In this document: piece by piece, positions 45,332 through 58,500 of the stretch
Numbering within the stretch: position 1 is the stretch's first letter
How the letters are laid out: every line of letters starts with the position of its first letter
Notes under the pieces: generated by a model
Told to the model about the DNA's origin: nothing
What the model saw: the letters and a program-made list of their open reading frames with translations, nothing else
Database searches by the model: none
Assembly (NCBI RefSeq): GCF_964204645.1
Contig: NC_134030.1
Span: 7,996,278-8,060,277 of the forward strand
Origin: Tubulanus polymorphus
Lineage: Eukaryota > Nemertea > Palaeonemertea > Tubulaniformes > Tubulanidae
Direction: 5' to 3'
Length of the DNA stretch: 64,000 bases
Position numbers and translations under genes: made by a program

Positions 45332-46840
45332 TTTGTAGTAATTGTAGTAAACTTGATGTCGGCGAAATCAAAGCGTTGAAATATGGCGATTTATATGACG
45401 GCAACTTTCTTTCCTTCTAAGACGATGTTTCGTAGATTTTTTGTTAGTTCCCAATTTGAGTTCTGCTATAGCTGATGCATAGTATCGCTTCACTTGCTCG
45501 CTGATGAATGAATTTTTATCGGTGCAGATCGGAGGCCGGCTGTTCTATGCGTCGATATCTTTCGGCAGATTTTCGAGGTTTTCCGGGATTCTAGGCGACA
45601 GGGACTATCGATACAAAAGATCAGGACAAGTTAAGTCACAAACTTTATATCTGTAGTGGCTATTAATCTTGCGCGCGCGGCCAAGACGTATGACGGGCGC
45701 TGATTGGAGCATCCAGTCGTTTCTAGGTGTATCTGCGTGGGATGTGCCGCGTGTATGACTAATTTTCCGTCGCTCTAACGAACGCAAAATCTTATAGACG
45801 ACAATTACGACTAAGACGATCAAGAGAGACTTTCTTTCTTTCGATCACAATTAAAATCAGTTTGTTCCAAGTCACAGGATCGGAAGTGACGATTTCGCCG
45901 CCACCTCTTGTAGCAGAAATTATCAGCTGAACTGCTGAGAGATTCTCGAGAACCGGAACACTTTTGTGGTGATTCTGATTTCTGATAATTTGTTCATTTG
46001 CTAATAACGCAACACCCTTTTAGCCTATGGCCTGGGCGTCGTCTAACCGAGTGACGCTTCGCTGACTCTTTTTGTACAAAAAAAAGCTATCTTATCCATA
46101 ATTCAGCGTTCTTGGTGACAAAAAGATCCTCCTATCTTTCCCCACGGATCTAAATATTGTCAAAACTTAATGCAGGTACTAGTGGCCACATACGCGCTGC
46201 TCAGGTATTCCCGTTGATATAAAAGAAATACACATTCATGTTAAGTATATTTCTAGTCGATTCTACTACTTGTTGAGGGCTGGAGAAGACGTTAAAAACT
46301 CAAAATCTACTTAACCCAACCGCGCACGGAACCGAAAAAACATTTTATGCCGTGTGCGGTGGGCTTTAGAAGGTAATAGAAGCACTTTCCATTGGTTTCT
46401 TTTGCAAAACCTTTCCAAATTCTAGATGTAACATGTATAAAGGAAAGAAATATAACTGAAAAAAGTAATATATTTTGATAATAGAAATAAAGGGGACAGG
46501 GGAAACATTTTTTTTCTATCAATGCAATCGATGAAAAGTATTCTTTATTGGCGGTGGCTTATTGAAGACTAGCCTGCATCATCGTCACAAAGTTCTAGTC
46601 CATCCACGAGTTGCCATGCAAACATCTATCTTAACAACCGAATCCGGTCTAATGAATAAATCAGAGTCATTTTCAGTGGACGTCTGTATATAGCCACTAA
46701 TTATAAACTGGAATAACAATTAGCCGGCCAAAAAATCCCATGTAGCCTAATTCGTCTGTTGTTTACCGATGCATGCGCATGAAATGAGATGATTCGTAAG
46801 CCATCCGTAATCATATACGTCTAGGTTGTCATGAACCTTC

Positions 46841-48050
46841 GCATTTTCAGTATAGAATTATAGGATCACGACCTGAACATTAGAACATGATTAGAGCGGG
46901 CGAAATATGAAATAACCATTGGTAAAACTCTATTCCGTGTTGTAACGATATATAGAAAATCCCACACTGATTTAACGGAAAATTGAGTCCGAAAAGTTAC
47001 CTTTTACCTATTCGACGTTTCGACTATTACCTAATTAGTCATCTTCAGGAACACTGAATCCTGAAGATGACTATTAGGAAACTTTTCGGACTTTACCTTC
47101 CGTTATATTATTTGGATTTTCTATAGAATAGTAATTATCCAAGCCGAGGACACACTAGGCGATTTCGTCGGCCGATTTCGTCGCCCGACGAAATCGCCGG
47201 TAAAATCGCCTTGTGTGTCCGGGCAATCGCCTTCGGCGATTTAGTCGGCCGACGAAATCGCCCGAATCCAAGATGTTGGATTCTGTCGCCGGCGACAGAA
47301 TCGCCCAGTGTGTCCGGGTACGGCGATCAGCCAATCACGGCTCTTCGACGGTTCACGTGATAGCAAAATGGTGACCTCCACCGATTCGGCCGACGAAATC
47401 GTCCAGTGTGTCTGAGGCTTAACAACTACGAAGATGATTTTATGAATGCGGTTCTCCACATTTTGATAAATCGACGGGGGCTGTCATATTGGAAATGAAT
47501 GAACCACTCAGGGCCCGGTTTCCCAGCTGTGAGTTGTTCGATTATAGAATTGTTGTAAATTCGTTTCCAATTACTTAAGTCTGAGCATGTCCAAGGTCGG
47601 TAAAACGTAAAAGTAGTTTGGATATAACGTAATAGATTTGGATCATTCTAGGTTTGCCTTTTGCTTTGGAAATGACCTCAGCTGAATAATGGAGTAGTTG
47701 CATTGAGCTAAAAAGTAAAATACATATTTAACTTATACGTAAAACGTGTATTTTACCTTTTTACAACATGCATTATCCAACAGTAATATAACGGAAGGTA
47801 AAGTCCGAAAAATCGCCAAGTCATCTTCCAGTATTCATGAAGTTGACTAGGCCCTAAATAGGTTATAGTCGAAACGTCGAATAGGTGAAAGGAAACTTTT
47901 CGGACTTTATTTTCCGTTGTATCAGTGTGGGATTTTCTATATATCGTTACAACACGGAAGTGTTTTGCCAATGCTTATTTACTATTTTGCCCGCTCTAAT
48001 CATGTTCTAATGTTCAGGTTGTGATCCTATAATTCTATACTGAATGCATT
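46841..48050. repeat. 1.2-kb composite inverted-repeat element
   Basis: The left arm, about 46841-47110, is repeated in reverse complement at about 47784-48050 with modest divergence: TATAGAATTATAGGATCAC, AACATTAGAACATGATTAGA, GTGTTGTAACGATATATAGA and CACCTATTCGACGTTTCGAC-type segments appear in mirrored order. Each arm holds a sub-element bounded by AACGGAA...GTCCGAAAAG and its inverse, with TCATCTTCAGGA / TCCTGAAGATGA in the left copy. The 670-bp centre holds another element (47141-47420). Confidence 0.85.
47141..47420. mobile_element. 280-bp MITE with GACACACT-GGCGATTTCGTCGG ends, nested in the inverted repeat
   Basis: The left end AAGCCGAGGACACACTAGGC is inverted at the right as GTCCAGTGTGTCTGAGGCTT. 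Inside are further copies of the same terminal motif (TTGTGTGTCCGGG, CAGTGTGTCCGGG) and several palindromic GGCGATTT / AAATCGCC blocks, as if copies inserted into each other. No clear target duplication. Confidence 0.75.
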
Positions 48051-48654
48051 TCAACTTGCATTATTTTGCAACAATAAAGTTTACGAACATCGAAAGTTGA
48101 TTAAGATCAGGGCGAAAATGTCAAAGGTTTGCATTATATAACGATAGTTTATTGTTGGACATTCTTCGAAGAAAACTTGATCACTTCGACTTAAGACTCG
48201 TGTTTATCAAAACTTAGTGGTAGACAAATCATTGTTCCGCGAGAAACCGTGAATACCCAATTAGTTACTACTCACGATAGATACCCATTTGATTTGGCAT
48301 ATACATTGTCCTCTCGTCATATCAACCTGTCGGTTTGTGTGTGACAGCTAAGTATATAGATGATTTTGCAGTCAAAAACAGAGTCTAGTTTGCCGGTATC
48401 TGTAAACGAAATAATGAAAAACAAAACTGACGACGTCTTTTCAGGCATTCTCCTGGGTGTGGTTATCGAAGACTTGAAGAGTTCAGATTTGCGAGCGAGG
48501 CCGCGTACTCGTAAAAAAATAGAATAGTCCTGACAACAAATTTTGAACAACAAATCAAGCAACGCACGAAACAAAATCCGTTTATTGAACATAACTTAGA
48601 AATAATAATTCCCAAACTCAAAATATCTACTTTTATCTTCGGAAGGCATTTTGG

Positions 48655-48660
48655 TTTATT
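48655..48660 (-). terminator. candidate poly(A) signal of the acidic Tyr-rich gene
   Basis: TTTATT on the plus strand reads AATAAA on the minus strand, 85 bases after the stop; a second one is at 48581-48586. Confidence 0.5.
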
Positions 48661-48744
48661 CTCTATGCTGGAAGGGACAATACCGGTGGCATGGCATCGA
48701 AAAAAGTGCCATGTGATAAGCCATCGTCGCTATGTTCCTTTTAA

Positions 48745-49586
48745 TCAATCTTCATAGGAATAATAATCGTACCAGTCTTCCTCTTCCAAAGTTTCCAATT
48801 CACTCTCGCTTCCGTACATGGATTCATGATTTTCTCCGTATATCGATTCTTCGAAAGAGATCTCTTCGGATTCTTCATCGTCGTAGACTTCGTCGTAATC
48901 GACTTCGTCTTCGCTATAATGCGAGTCCTCTTCGTTCTCGTACATGGCCTCGTATTCTCCGTTCTCGTTGGAAATTTCGTATTCTTCGTCTTCGTAAGCA
49001 GCTTCGTATTCTTCGGCCCCGTAGGCAGCTTCGTATTCGTCATTCTCCTCGTCATAAGCGGTTTCTTCGTAGTAGGTGTATTTTTCGACGCTGGTGTATT
49101 CCTCGTCGTCGGGAGCGTTTCTTCCGTAGTTTCGGTCATCGTAATAGGTAGGATAGTCGTACCTATTCGTCGGGTAGTTGTACTGATAACTTGGATAATT
49201 ATAATATCCATAACTAGGATAGTTATGATATCCGTATTTTGGGTATCCCCGATAATGGTAGTCGTACCCACCACGGTACGGATTGTAATTACCGTATTGT
49301 GAATGGTAATCGTTGTACCCGTATGGATAAGGAGAATTGTAGCCAGATTCCCGCTGTGGAGAGCCGTAATCATAATAGCCATCGTCGTCGTCATATTCCT
49401 CGCGAATTATTTCTTCTTTGTAGTAATAATTCTCTTCGTAAATGATGAAGTCTCCCATGCTTTTACCCTCGACATCGTCGTATTTTTCGCCAAGGTCACC
49501 TATATCTTCTACAATGATTATGTCATCGTCGTCATTCGAAGAAGACTCCAAAATTACGATATCTTCCACCGAACCAGCTTCTTCCT
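48745..49586 (-). CDS. acidic, tyrosine-rich low-complexity protein (main exon)
   Basis: About 280 codons open to TGA, dominated by Glu, Asp and Tyr with Gly, Asn, Pro and Ser. N-terminal third: acidic (SSNDDDDIIIVEDIG). Middle: Tyr/Pro/Asn/Gly repeats (YPSYGYYNYPSYQYNYP). C-terminal third: Glu/Tyr repeats (EYEAAYGAEEYEAAYEDEEY). No cysteine or folded domain is seen; likely disordered. A splice acceptor (CTCTATTGTAG) sits just before 49586, so an upstream exon supplies the start; a hydrophobic segment ending in Ala at about 50679-50720 could be its signal peptide, unproven. Acidic Tyr-rich repeats recall extracellular or shell-matrix proteins and adhesive proteins, but that is analogy. Minus-strand AATAAA signals at 48655-48660 and 48581-48586. 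Confidence 0.7.
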
Positions 49587-49689
49587 CTACAATAGAGTAA
49601 ACCAAGAGTAGGTATGTATATACAAATCCTACTTTTAAATTGGTCCCATGGTATGGGCTCTACGGTATGATAGGTATTGTATATGGTAT

Positions 49690-50202
49690 GATGTTTATGT
49701 GATGTATCCTGCCTCTGACATCGCCAGCTTCAGAAGCCTGATCCATAGCCACGACCTCGGAAAAAAGGCGGTCTGATGAGGCAATACGGAAACGCTCCCC
49801 CGGAAAGGCTACATCCAATCCAGCTTCTGTACAGCACAGAGTCCAGCTTGCGCTAGGGGATTTGAAACCAAAAATGGCTTTATCAGTCACACCTGATAAC
49901 CTATAAAAACCTGAAACTGAAGTTGTCATCTTCGATTCCGAAGGACGACCAACAACAATATATCAAGAAGAGCGTTCTGTTCTTCTACATCTTTCATTCA
50001 CGATCATGGATACGTGATATAACGGGTTTCTTCTCGACGAATGCAAATATTGTAATATATATGTTGCTTCGGTGGAAACCGAGTGTCTTGCTAGTATTGT
50101 ATATATGTATTATATTGTTTTCTTCTAATCCGCTGTTCATTGACGATCATGTCATGTGATTATAATGAATAAACAAACTTGAAACTTGAAACTTGAAACT
50201 TG
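49690..50202 (+). mobile_element. probable 3' end of a non-LTR retroelement or SINE with (AAACTTG)4 tail
   Basis: The stretch ends in four copies of AAACTTG (50175-50202) after AATGAATAAACA, a common 3' tail layout of LINE/SINE elements in invertebrates. The upstream CGATTCCGAAGGACGACCAAC segment fits such 3' regions in my memory of them. No coding domain is seen; the 5' limit is uncertain. Confidence 0.45.
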
Positions 50203-50713
50203 CGTTTCAGGAAGTAAACGGCCCATCGCATGATATCAAACTCGGGGAGAATATTGTAGATTTATGTTATGACCTACCGTATGCACCCGCTGCCCTAAAA
50301 GCAATCACCAATAATAATACCAATAGCCTCATCCTAAGATGCAAACGAAAGTTAGATGCAACTTATCTTATCAATTATTTTCAGTCCCAAATAGAATTTT
50401 TCAGAAGATGACTTAATTTTTTCTCTAATTTTACCTGTGTCGACTGTCTTTTTAGCGGAACTGCTGCGTAGAAAAATGTTAAGCGTTTATATAAGTGACT
50501 ATAGCGCCTATAAATTTCATTTTTGACAGGTGGCGATGAGTCGTGTATTCAGGTGAACTGGTGAAGATTTTTCTCTTCGTAAATTGAACGCTGCGTTGTG
50601 AACATTTCTAGCACCTGCGATCATAGTTTCGCCAATAACTGCCAGATCACGCGCTTCGGAAGATAAATATCACGATACCGCGAGGACGATTGTGGCTATA
50701 AACAAAACTTGTA

Positions 50714-50961
<248 letters not shown>

Positions 50962-51396
50962 TGTATGACTAAATACCGCATATTAAAACAACGTGGGTGC
51001 CCCCAGACAACGAAATCCCACCCACGGTATTTTTAGAATGGATATATTCGTTCATGAAAACGCGGATTACTTATGAACATGTCTGACTGGTGATGAATAT
51101 CGCCCGTGTCGTGCGGATTAGCGAACGAATTGTTGATAGTTCGTTGTTTTATATACATGATTCCCAAAAGGGTTTTTTGTTAATTAATTATCTTAAAAAA
51201 TTGAAAAGTTTTCGTCTTGTCCCTATAGGGCATTTCAACTAATTAGAATTTCTCTTGCTGCCAAGTGAGAGAATGAATTGTATTCCTTTTTTCGAAAGAA
51301 CGAATCTTAGTATGTAGCCCAAATATAGCCACGGATTATCATACAGTCCCTTCTACGGACAATGGGGATGCGCGTGAATGATGTCCCAATTAAAAG

Positions 51397-51562
51397 CCCA
51401 GCGCACACGACGCGGGGAAACACGGAAAAAGGAGACGAAAACAATGTTTCCGAGCGTTTCCCTGGGTCGAGTGCGTTTAATTAAAGAAGAACATGGTTCC
51501 CTTTCTGACGTCAAACCAGATACATTGTTTCCGTGTTTCCCTCCGCGCCGTGTGCGTTGGGT
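51397..51562. mobile_element. 165-bp MITE with CCCAGCGCACACGACGCGG ends
   Basis: The left end CCCAGCGCACACGACGCGGG followed by GAAACACGGA is inverted at the right as TCCGTGTTTCCCTCCGCGCC then GTGTGCGTTGGG. An internal part (GGAAACACGGAAAAAGGAGAC) is also present inverted near 19340-19380, in the turtle intron. Confidence 0.75.
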
Positions 51563-51620
51563 TTGGCTAGCTTATGTCGGGCTGCGATTCAACAGATGTT
51601 ACCGACGCATGGGATAATCA

Positions 51621-51841
51621 GGACCGTATTTAGCACTGTGGGGCAGGGAAAATATCATATCATAGATTTGCCCTTTTTCGGCATTCGTGGTCGGTGAATT
51701 GAATAGGCCACACTTGATGACCAATGTCAAGCTTGCGAACAGCACGCGGGCACTGGGACTGATTTAGGAGATCTAGACCCCAGCCTTCCCTTTTCGTCAA
51801 GGCAGAGATCGTTAAGACCTATAAATTTGACACTTAACCTC
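51621..51841. mobile_element. degraded MITE related to the 17428-17800 element
   Basis: Reverse complement of about 51760-51841 (TCTGCCTTGACGAAAAGGGAAGG, then CTAGATCTCCTAAATC) parallels 17715-17790 in the turtle intron. Ends are eroded. Confidence 0.4.
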
Positions 51842-52263
51842 TCGGAAATTGCATCTTTTATGCAGAATGAATTTCATTACGTGGATGGATTTCTTCAGAA
51901 GTATATCTAAACCTAGATGGAGGGACCCCCACTCGTGAGCTTCGACATGGCTGCTTTATCCGAGAAATGCCTTTTCTAGATCTGCGTCCCTGTCGCTGGA
52001 CATCGGGACGTCAATTGGCGACAGTTTACGGGTCTGTAAATCCTTGATCATCAGGCTACGTTGGCTTTCGTTTTTAAGACCAAGGAGTTGCTGGTGCGCA
52101 TTATTTCCCCAGCATCGCACTCCTTAAATCGTTGCAATGTACCAGTAATCATAAAACGTTTTAGAGGTGAAAACCGTTGCTGAACCCAAAAGAGCTAAAG
52201 GTGCAAGGCAAACCTAAAAGACAAAATCTCAAATGAATTTCTTCTCCGATGTATACATAGTAC

Positions 52264-52269
52264 TTTATT
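52264..52269 (-). terminator. poly(A) signal of DYNC2I1
   Basis: TTTATT (AATAAA on the minus strand) about 290 bases past the stop codon. Confidence 0.55.
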
Positions 52270-52554
52270 TTTGACAAACTTCATCAACTAAAATATATTC
52301 ATAAGTATATTATTTTACAACCAACAAGTAATAATGAATGATCTACTACGACGTGACATGGACTGCGTCATTTCAAGACATCTAAATGTACCCCCACGTA
52401 AGCAGCAACAGCTGGAGTAGCACGTGTTTGGACGGAAGTCACTTATACGTAGTTGTCATTTATACAATCTAATTGTATTAAAGCTTCACCAGCTGAATCT
52501 GTCAAATTATCAAGTCCAAACGGATAAACATCCAAAGATACTATGAAAGTCTGT

Positions 52555-55500
52555 TCACAGCGAGTCTACGTAATTCGTGAATTGATACACCTCATCCAGA
52601 GCGGCTACGGCATATTGTTGCGACACATTATGCACTTCTAGCTTATTATCCGCCGTGCAAATCACCTGAAAAATCGAGAAAATTATTTTTCATAAATCAT
52701 GATAAGTGACAAATAATTTGACAGCAGAATTTAGTTAAGCATCGACTAGGAGACTGTCTGGTTAAATTCACAAGTCTGGTCAACTAACTTGTCGCGCTCG
52801 ACTCATTTGATCATTTATAATTGAACAGTTTTTTTGTTTCTGTTGTCCGCGGGGCTCAGAGGTCTATATCCCAATACATTACAGCCTTAAGGTTCCTCTG
52901 TGTTCCCCTCGAAGATTCTGTTAAAAACGTTTCACATAAGATTTATTTTGTATCTATATTGGATTGAGATGAAGTAATATCATATCACTAGCAGAATTTA
53001 TCGAAGGGGTGCTAAAGAATTTGACTTCGTCCTCCCTACAATTTTCCCACTTTGGATGAAACCTGAATATGACCACGCCAGATTATTCAACAGTATCGGA
53101 AAATAAAGACTAGCGTCGAATTACCATCTGTGGTTGTCTTCCAGGTAGACCAAGGCCAGTAGCGCAGTGATCGTTGGACAAACAGAAACTCAAGATTCTA
53201 AAATGAAAACAGTTCACAGAGAGTTTGAATACATGTGAAATTCGTCAGCGAAATGTCTGAAAATAAGGCTACAGCCCACTAACTCACCCCTGCTCATTGA
53301 CTTTTTCTATTTTGATCGGCGATGAATCGTCCATTAACAGATTCCAAACATGAACACGACCGTCATCGTCGACAACAAAGAAAACACTTGGACGGCTACG
53401 AGACCAACAAATGCAAGACACAGCATTTCCATTCGTCGAGGACGGCCAGCACATAATAGGCAATTCTATAATAATACGGATCAGTGAAGATTTTATTCAA
53501 AAAAGTTATCTCTATAAACAGTTTCTGTATTCACAACAGTGTGGCCACTTTTATTTGACTTGCTTTTTCCCTGACTATTCCCTGGTATGTAAGTTGTTTT
53601 CCCTGAATTTATCTGCTAAAAATCCGATCAATTAACACAGTCAAGTACGTAACACATAGATTGGTACCGGTAACTGTTTGATTTAATGCACAATCTAGCA
53701 ATCTCAACCAATCCAAACCCGACTTTTCCCCGATTTCCAGGTAAGTGGCCACCCAGCACAATTCATTTCATCTTTACCCGAGTTGATATTATGCAAGCGA
53801 ATAGAGCCATCGTCACAACCAGCCTAAAATGCGGAGAAATAACGTCATAAAGATATGTATACTTTTCATATAACAAGACCGAGTTCCTAGAAGTAACTAT
53901 CTAACTGTTAGTAGGATAACCACACTCAAACGTGGTGAACGGATAATAAGATAAAAACCCACCATGTACAAATTAAAAGAATTTAAAATCGTCGTATTTT
54001 ATAGTTTAGATTGTTTGAATAAATAAATTCTCGATTTTAAATTCTTTTAATTTGTACATAGTGGGTTTTTATCTTATTATCTAACTGTTATTATCAACCA
54101 AGAACTGGGTCCAGGATGTCTCATTGTTTTAGATGGTGAAAGTCATCTGTTTAAGCCATCATTTAATGGATACTGCCCCAATGGATCCCGCAAATCAGCC
54201 AAAAGATGAACATAATTTACTTACGAGAAATATATGTTCCGCGAATGGTGAAAAATCCAGCGAGCAAATACTAACTGGGCTTTCTGAAAGAGCAAAAAAT
54301 TTGAAAATCTAACCCACCGTAATTATGAGTTCGGATGAAACCTTAAAACATTTATTAAAATGGCTGACCTTCTTCAGTGTGATAAGATTTAGGCGGGGCT
54401 CGCCCGGTGTGTCGTACCCCGTGTATCACATGACCGACGTCCGTTCCGACGTAGAAATGATTGACATCCGACGGCAAAAGCTGAAGGTTGAACATTCGTA
54501 TAGCGGCCTCGTTATCCCTGAAATTCACGATGAATCGCTAATAACACTCAATGTTTTATAACGAGCCAGCTGAACACCTGTCAGGCATAAGGCTCGCGTA
54601 AGAATGAAAGAAGCGATCATTGGCAATAAGAAATGGTACGTATCATAAGCTGTCGATAACATTGGAAAAAGAAATTAGGCAAAGAATCTAATAAGAATCA
54701 GACTGTCGCTTTCACCTAGTCCTGGAAGTGGTTGTATCCGCAGTGATCTCCGTCGCTCTACAATCTCATATGATACTGAGGTTCTTAGTGAACTCACACT
54801 AAATAGATTAGGCATATACAGTCAACCCCCGATATATCGCCCACAATGGTGCAGAACGATTATGGTGGTATAGAGAGTATGGCGGTATATCGGGGGTGTT
54901 TTACTATGTATTTGTAGAGATGTACATTGAGAAAACCTGGTGGTAGGCGAAGGTGGTGGTATATGGGAGGGCGGTATATCGGGGGGTTGACTGTAGTTGG
55001 TTTTGTTCTGGACAAATCCTACCTGAGAGGGTTATTTAGTTTGATTGTGGAACTTTTTAGTAGCTTGATTCGACCACCCGGCGACAAGCCAAAATCGGAT
55101 TCGGAACCCGCTTCATCAGGATTTGAGATTTCGGCAACGACCTAAAATAGAAATATAACTTGAATCGAATGACTGAGGAGGCAGATTTATTTATACCTGC
55201 ACGAATATTTCAAAAGAAGCAAGATATCCCGCTATTACTTACCCATATATGGAGAAAGCCTGCTTCCTCTAATGAGACAAGTTGAAACGACAAACCAGAG
55301 CTCACATCTAAAAAAGAACCGATTCCAAAATGATCGATTTCAGAAATATGCCAGTATTGATAAAACTACGGTAATAATTCAGCTAAATCTTTAAATAGAA
55401 CTTTGAGAATACAAACTCACCACTAGTCGCCTTTCTTGGGTCAAATAATGAAGTTTTCACGCTGCAATGGATAATCAGGACTAAGATTAATCAAGTATGC

Positions 55501-58500
55501 CCTGCACAGATTGAGCTAATTTCATGAAGAACACTGTAGTACGTATGAACCATCTTACAGCTATCAGTGGTCATTTTGTTGCATATGCAGATCATGCGAA
55601 ACTGGGTGCTCTTACCTTTCAGCAGTTGAAACCATAGGCATCACAGCCGTCACCGGACTGTGGTGATTTTCATCGTTTAACACACCAGCTGCAATACAAA
55701 AAAACAATTCATCAAAAATTCCAAAAATGAACTGGTCTTTGTTCACCTGATTACCTATAATCGAAGTCTTGATTTTTCATCGTGAATGTTTGAAACACGA
55801 CAATAATGAGCAGTCCATGCGCAATCATATACACATGACTTTTTCATTAAAGGAGTGTCTGTGAAGAGTGTAATTATTTCGTTTACCTGTACTGTACGTC
55901 GGGTATCGTAAAACCCATTCTTCATCGTTTGAGTTCATGCGGCGGTGATTCGACGCCGACTCCCTGAGATCCCACACCACAACGCAACCATCTCTCTGAA
56001 AAACAATTCAATGTACAACATCGCTATATTAAAATCGGACCGACAAGTCAAAGGTGAGAAGTATGAATTCAGAGATTCTAATTTTCAGGGCTGTCAAAAT
56101 ACTTCACAGCCAAGGCTAAATCTATATGGGGGTCAATACCAGCCCTCTACTAAGAATATTAACCATACTATAAAATCAGAATCTACCTTACTCAGTACTG
56201 CATAAGTTGGGGCTTTTAACTAAAATTCATTTGGAAAAACCTTCTATTTCCCTAGTTCTCAACTGGTTATTCGGTCATATGATTATTATTCGGGAACTGT
56301 ATGTATGTATGTATGACCACGCAGTAGTTATATCTTACTTATTACTGAAATACCTGCTGCTAAAATATATAGTCACATCATCTCCAATCAGTATACTCAC
56401 CATTCCAGCAAATACTAAATTTGCTTTATTAGGACTAAAACAGCAGCACACGGGTTCAGCATTACACAGTAAAACCCTGAAAATGGATTGAAACAAGAGT
56501 TTGTATTAAAACATTCGTTTTAGCCTGATTTCACGTCAGTCTAAACCTGTAACCGATGCGAAAATTTACTAACTTCTGAGGCCTGGACGGTTCGTTAATA
56601 TTCCACACACAAATTACTCCACTATGGCACACGATATCAGCATTTGATGCCTGAAATATGACCATCTCGATAAATGTGGCGCGTTGCAAGACAAACTTTT
56701 CACCCAAAAAAATGACCTCACAAGTTTACCTGATCAGATCTTGAATGGACAGTTAATATTAGATAAGTCTGTACAGGGGAAAATACGCTATAAATCACAG
56801 GACGGCCTGGAAAATAATATCAACGTAGAAAATTATGGTAAAAGTAGCAGATGTTTGACAGTGAAAAATGCGCGATATAAGGGATACTTACTTTTTAGGA
56901 AGTCGGGTATAACGAGGTTTAGGAAGCTTTCGCTGAAACTGACGCTGGACTGATTGCTTCCTTTGATATCAGCGAGTTTTTTTTCCGCGAGTTGTTCTTC
57001 CAGCAATATAGCCATTGTCTGAAAAATGTTCACATGCCGCTTGTAAATAAGCCTTCGCAGTTGGTAATACACAGAATTCAGTTAAAGAAAAGCAATAAAA
57101 TGTGTGTTAATCTGTTCTGTACATATTACAGGTCCCCAAGTTTGATACTCGGTGTTCAGGTACAGCCTTCCTGCCTGAATAGACTGCATTCAACAACGAA
57201 ATAATCCGAAATAATAATATACGTATTGCTATATATGAAGTAGAACTTCCTTCCCTCGGAATCTTAGGGAGAAGAACTTTTTATCCGAGTTAAGCTAAGT
57301 GATATTCTGGGAGCTGAACGAAGTAAATTCATTGAAAACGTAGTACTTCTCTACATGGGAGCCAGCACTGCAAACTACATAGGATATGTACCTGTCCAGC
57401 CATATTGATGAAATCTCCTAGTCTGCTTGTATCTATTTCATTTCGGCCTTTACTCTGACCAGAATTCTCATCACAGCCTTCGCCTGAAATCAATGTTTTG
57501 TTCTCATAAAGTCAAGATTACACTAAATCGGACAAACGCAACCGATATATACCTCCACAAGCAATGAATTCTTCTGATGGATGTTGAGACCATTTCTCTT
57601 TCGTTTCGATGACTTCAGTTTGAATATCGCGTTCGATGTTGTCCTCATTTGTTTGGACGTACACCTAAAATCCCGTACAAAAATTTCAAATTTCAAAAAT
57701 ACTTATCAAACATCTCACAAGTAAAAAAAAACAACCAATTCCAAAATGACTCAATCTAATCCATAACTTTTAACCTCAAGTGGGTGGTTTGAGTTTCAGA
57801 AGAACGGTTTATTTGCCTGCATTATGAAAAAGCAAGGCTCTATATTCGGTAGGTCATCTATCATGAACTTTAAACTGACCTGTTGAGTATTTGAGCGGCC
57901 AAAGTTCATAATATACATTTCATATTCCTTCACCGGTGGCAATTCGAATATTTCATAACTAGCGATGTCGAGATCGATAAGCTTCGAAAGTTCTTTGTAC
58001 CGTCGTTGAGTTTTACTCGCTGCTTGTTGACTCATTTCGCGTTGTTTCGCCGAGACAAAATTGATGAACGTTCGACCGCTGGCACCGGCTGATGATTTAT
58101 CGCGAGATTTTTGCCGCGAATCTCTGCTTTCCCTCTGAAATTCGGAGAAAAAAAGTTCATCTTCGACACTGTAAATTTCACCGTATGATACATACAAAAT
58201 GTTGTGTATCCCAATTTGTCTATGCGAAACGACGTTCAACTATACAAGGTTAAGCTAGAAGGGCCACCAATCCTTTAGAGCGATGGACCTGTGCTAAAGT
58301 GTCGTTAGAAAATGGGTCATTATCGAGCAACAAAATGAGGCGAATTTATCGAAATGCACCTAATTCGAGGTACACTACTCAATTTCGAGTATCCGCTGTG
58401 GAAAAATGAGTTATACACTGGTAGTCGACAGGTTACTCAGAATTGAGTTTGCTTCGATAAATTCGCCTGTGATGCGACTTACGGTACAACTGACAGACGG

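Noticed and set aside
46307-46522. Minus-strand 71-codon frame with a hydrophobic N-terminus and cysteines
   Set aside because: No recognisable cysteine pattern, no splice partners, AT-rich intergenic DNA; likely chance.
48732-49394. Large open frames overlapping the acidic Tyr-rich exon on both strands (Arg-rich, Val/Ile-rich and Thr-rich translations)
   Set aside because: Shadows caused by the repetitive GAR/TAY codons of the real minus-strand frame; only that frame has a sensible start acceptor, stop and poly(A) context.
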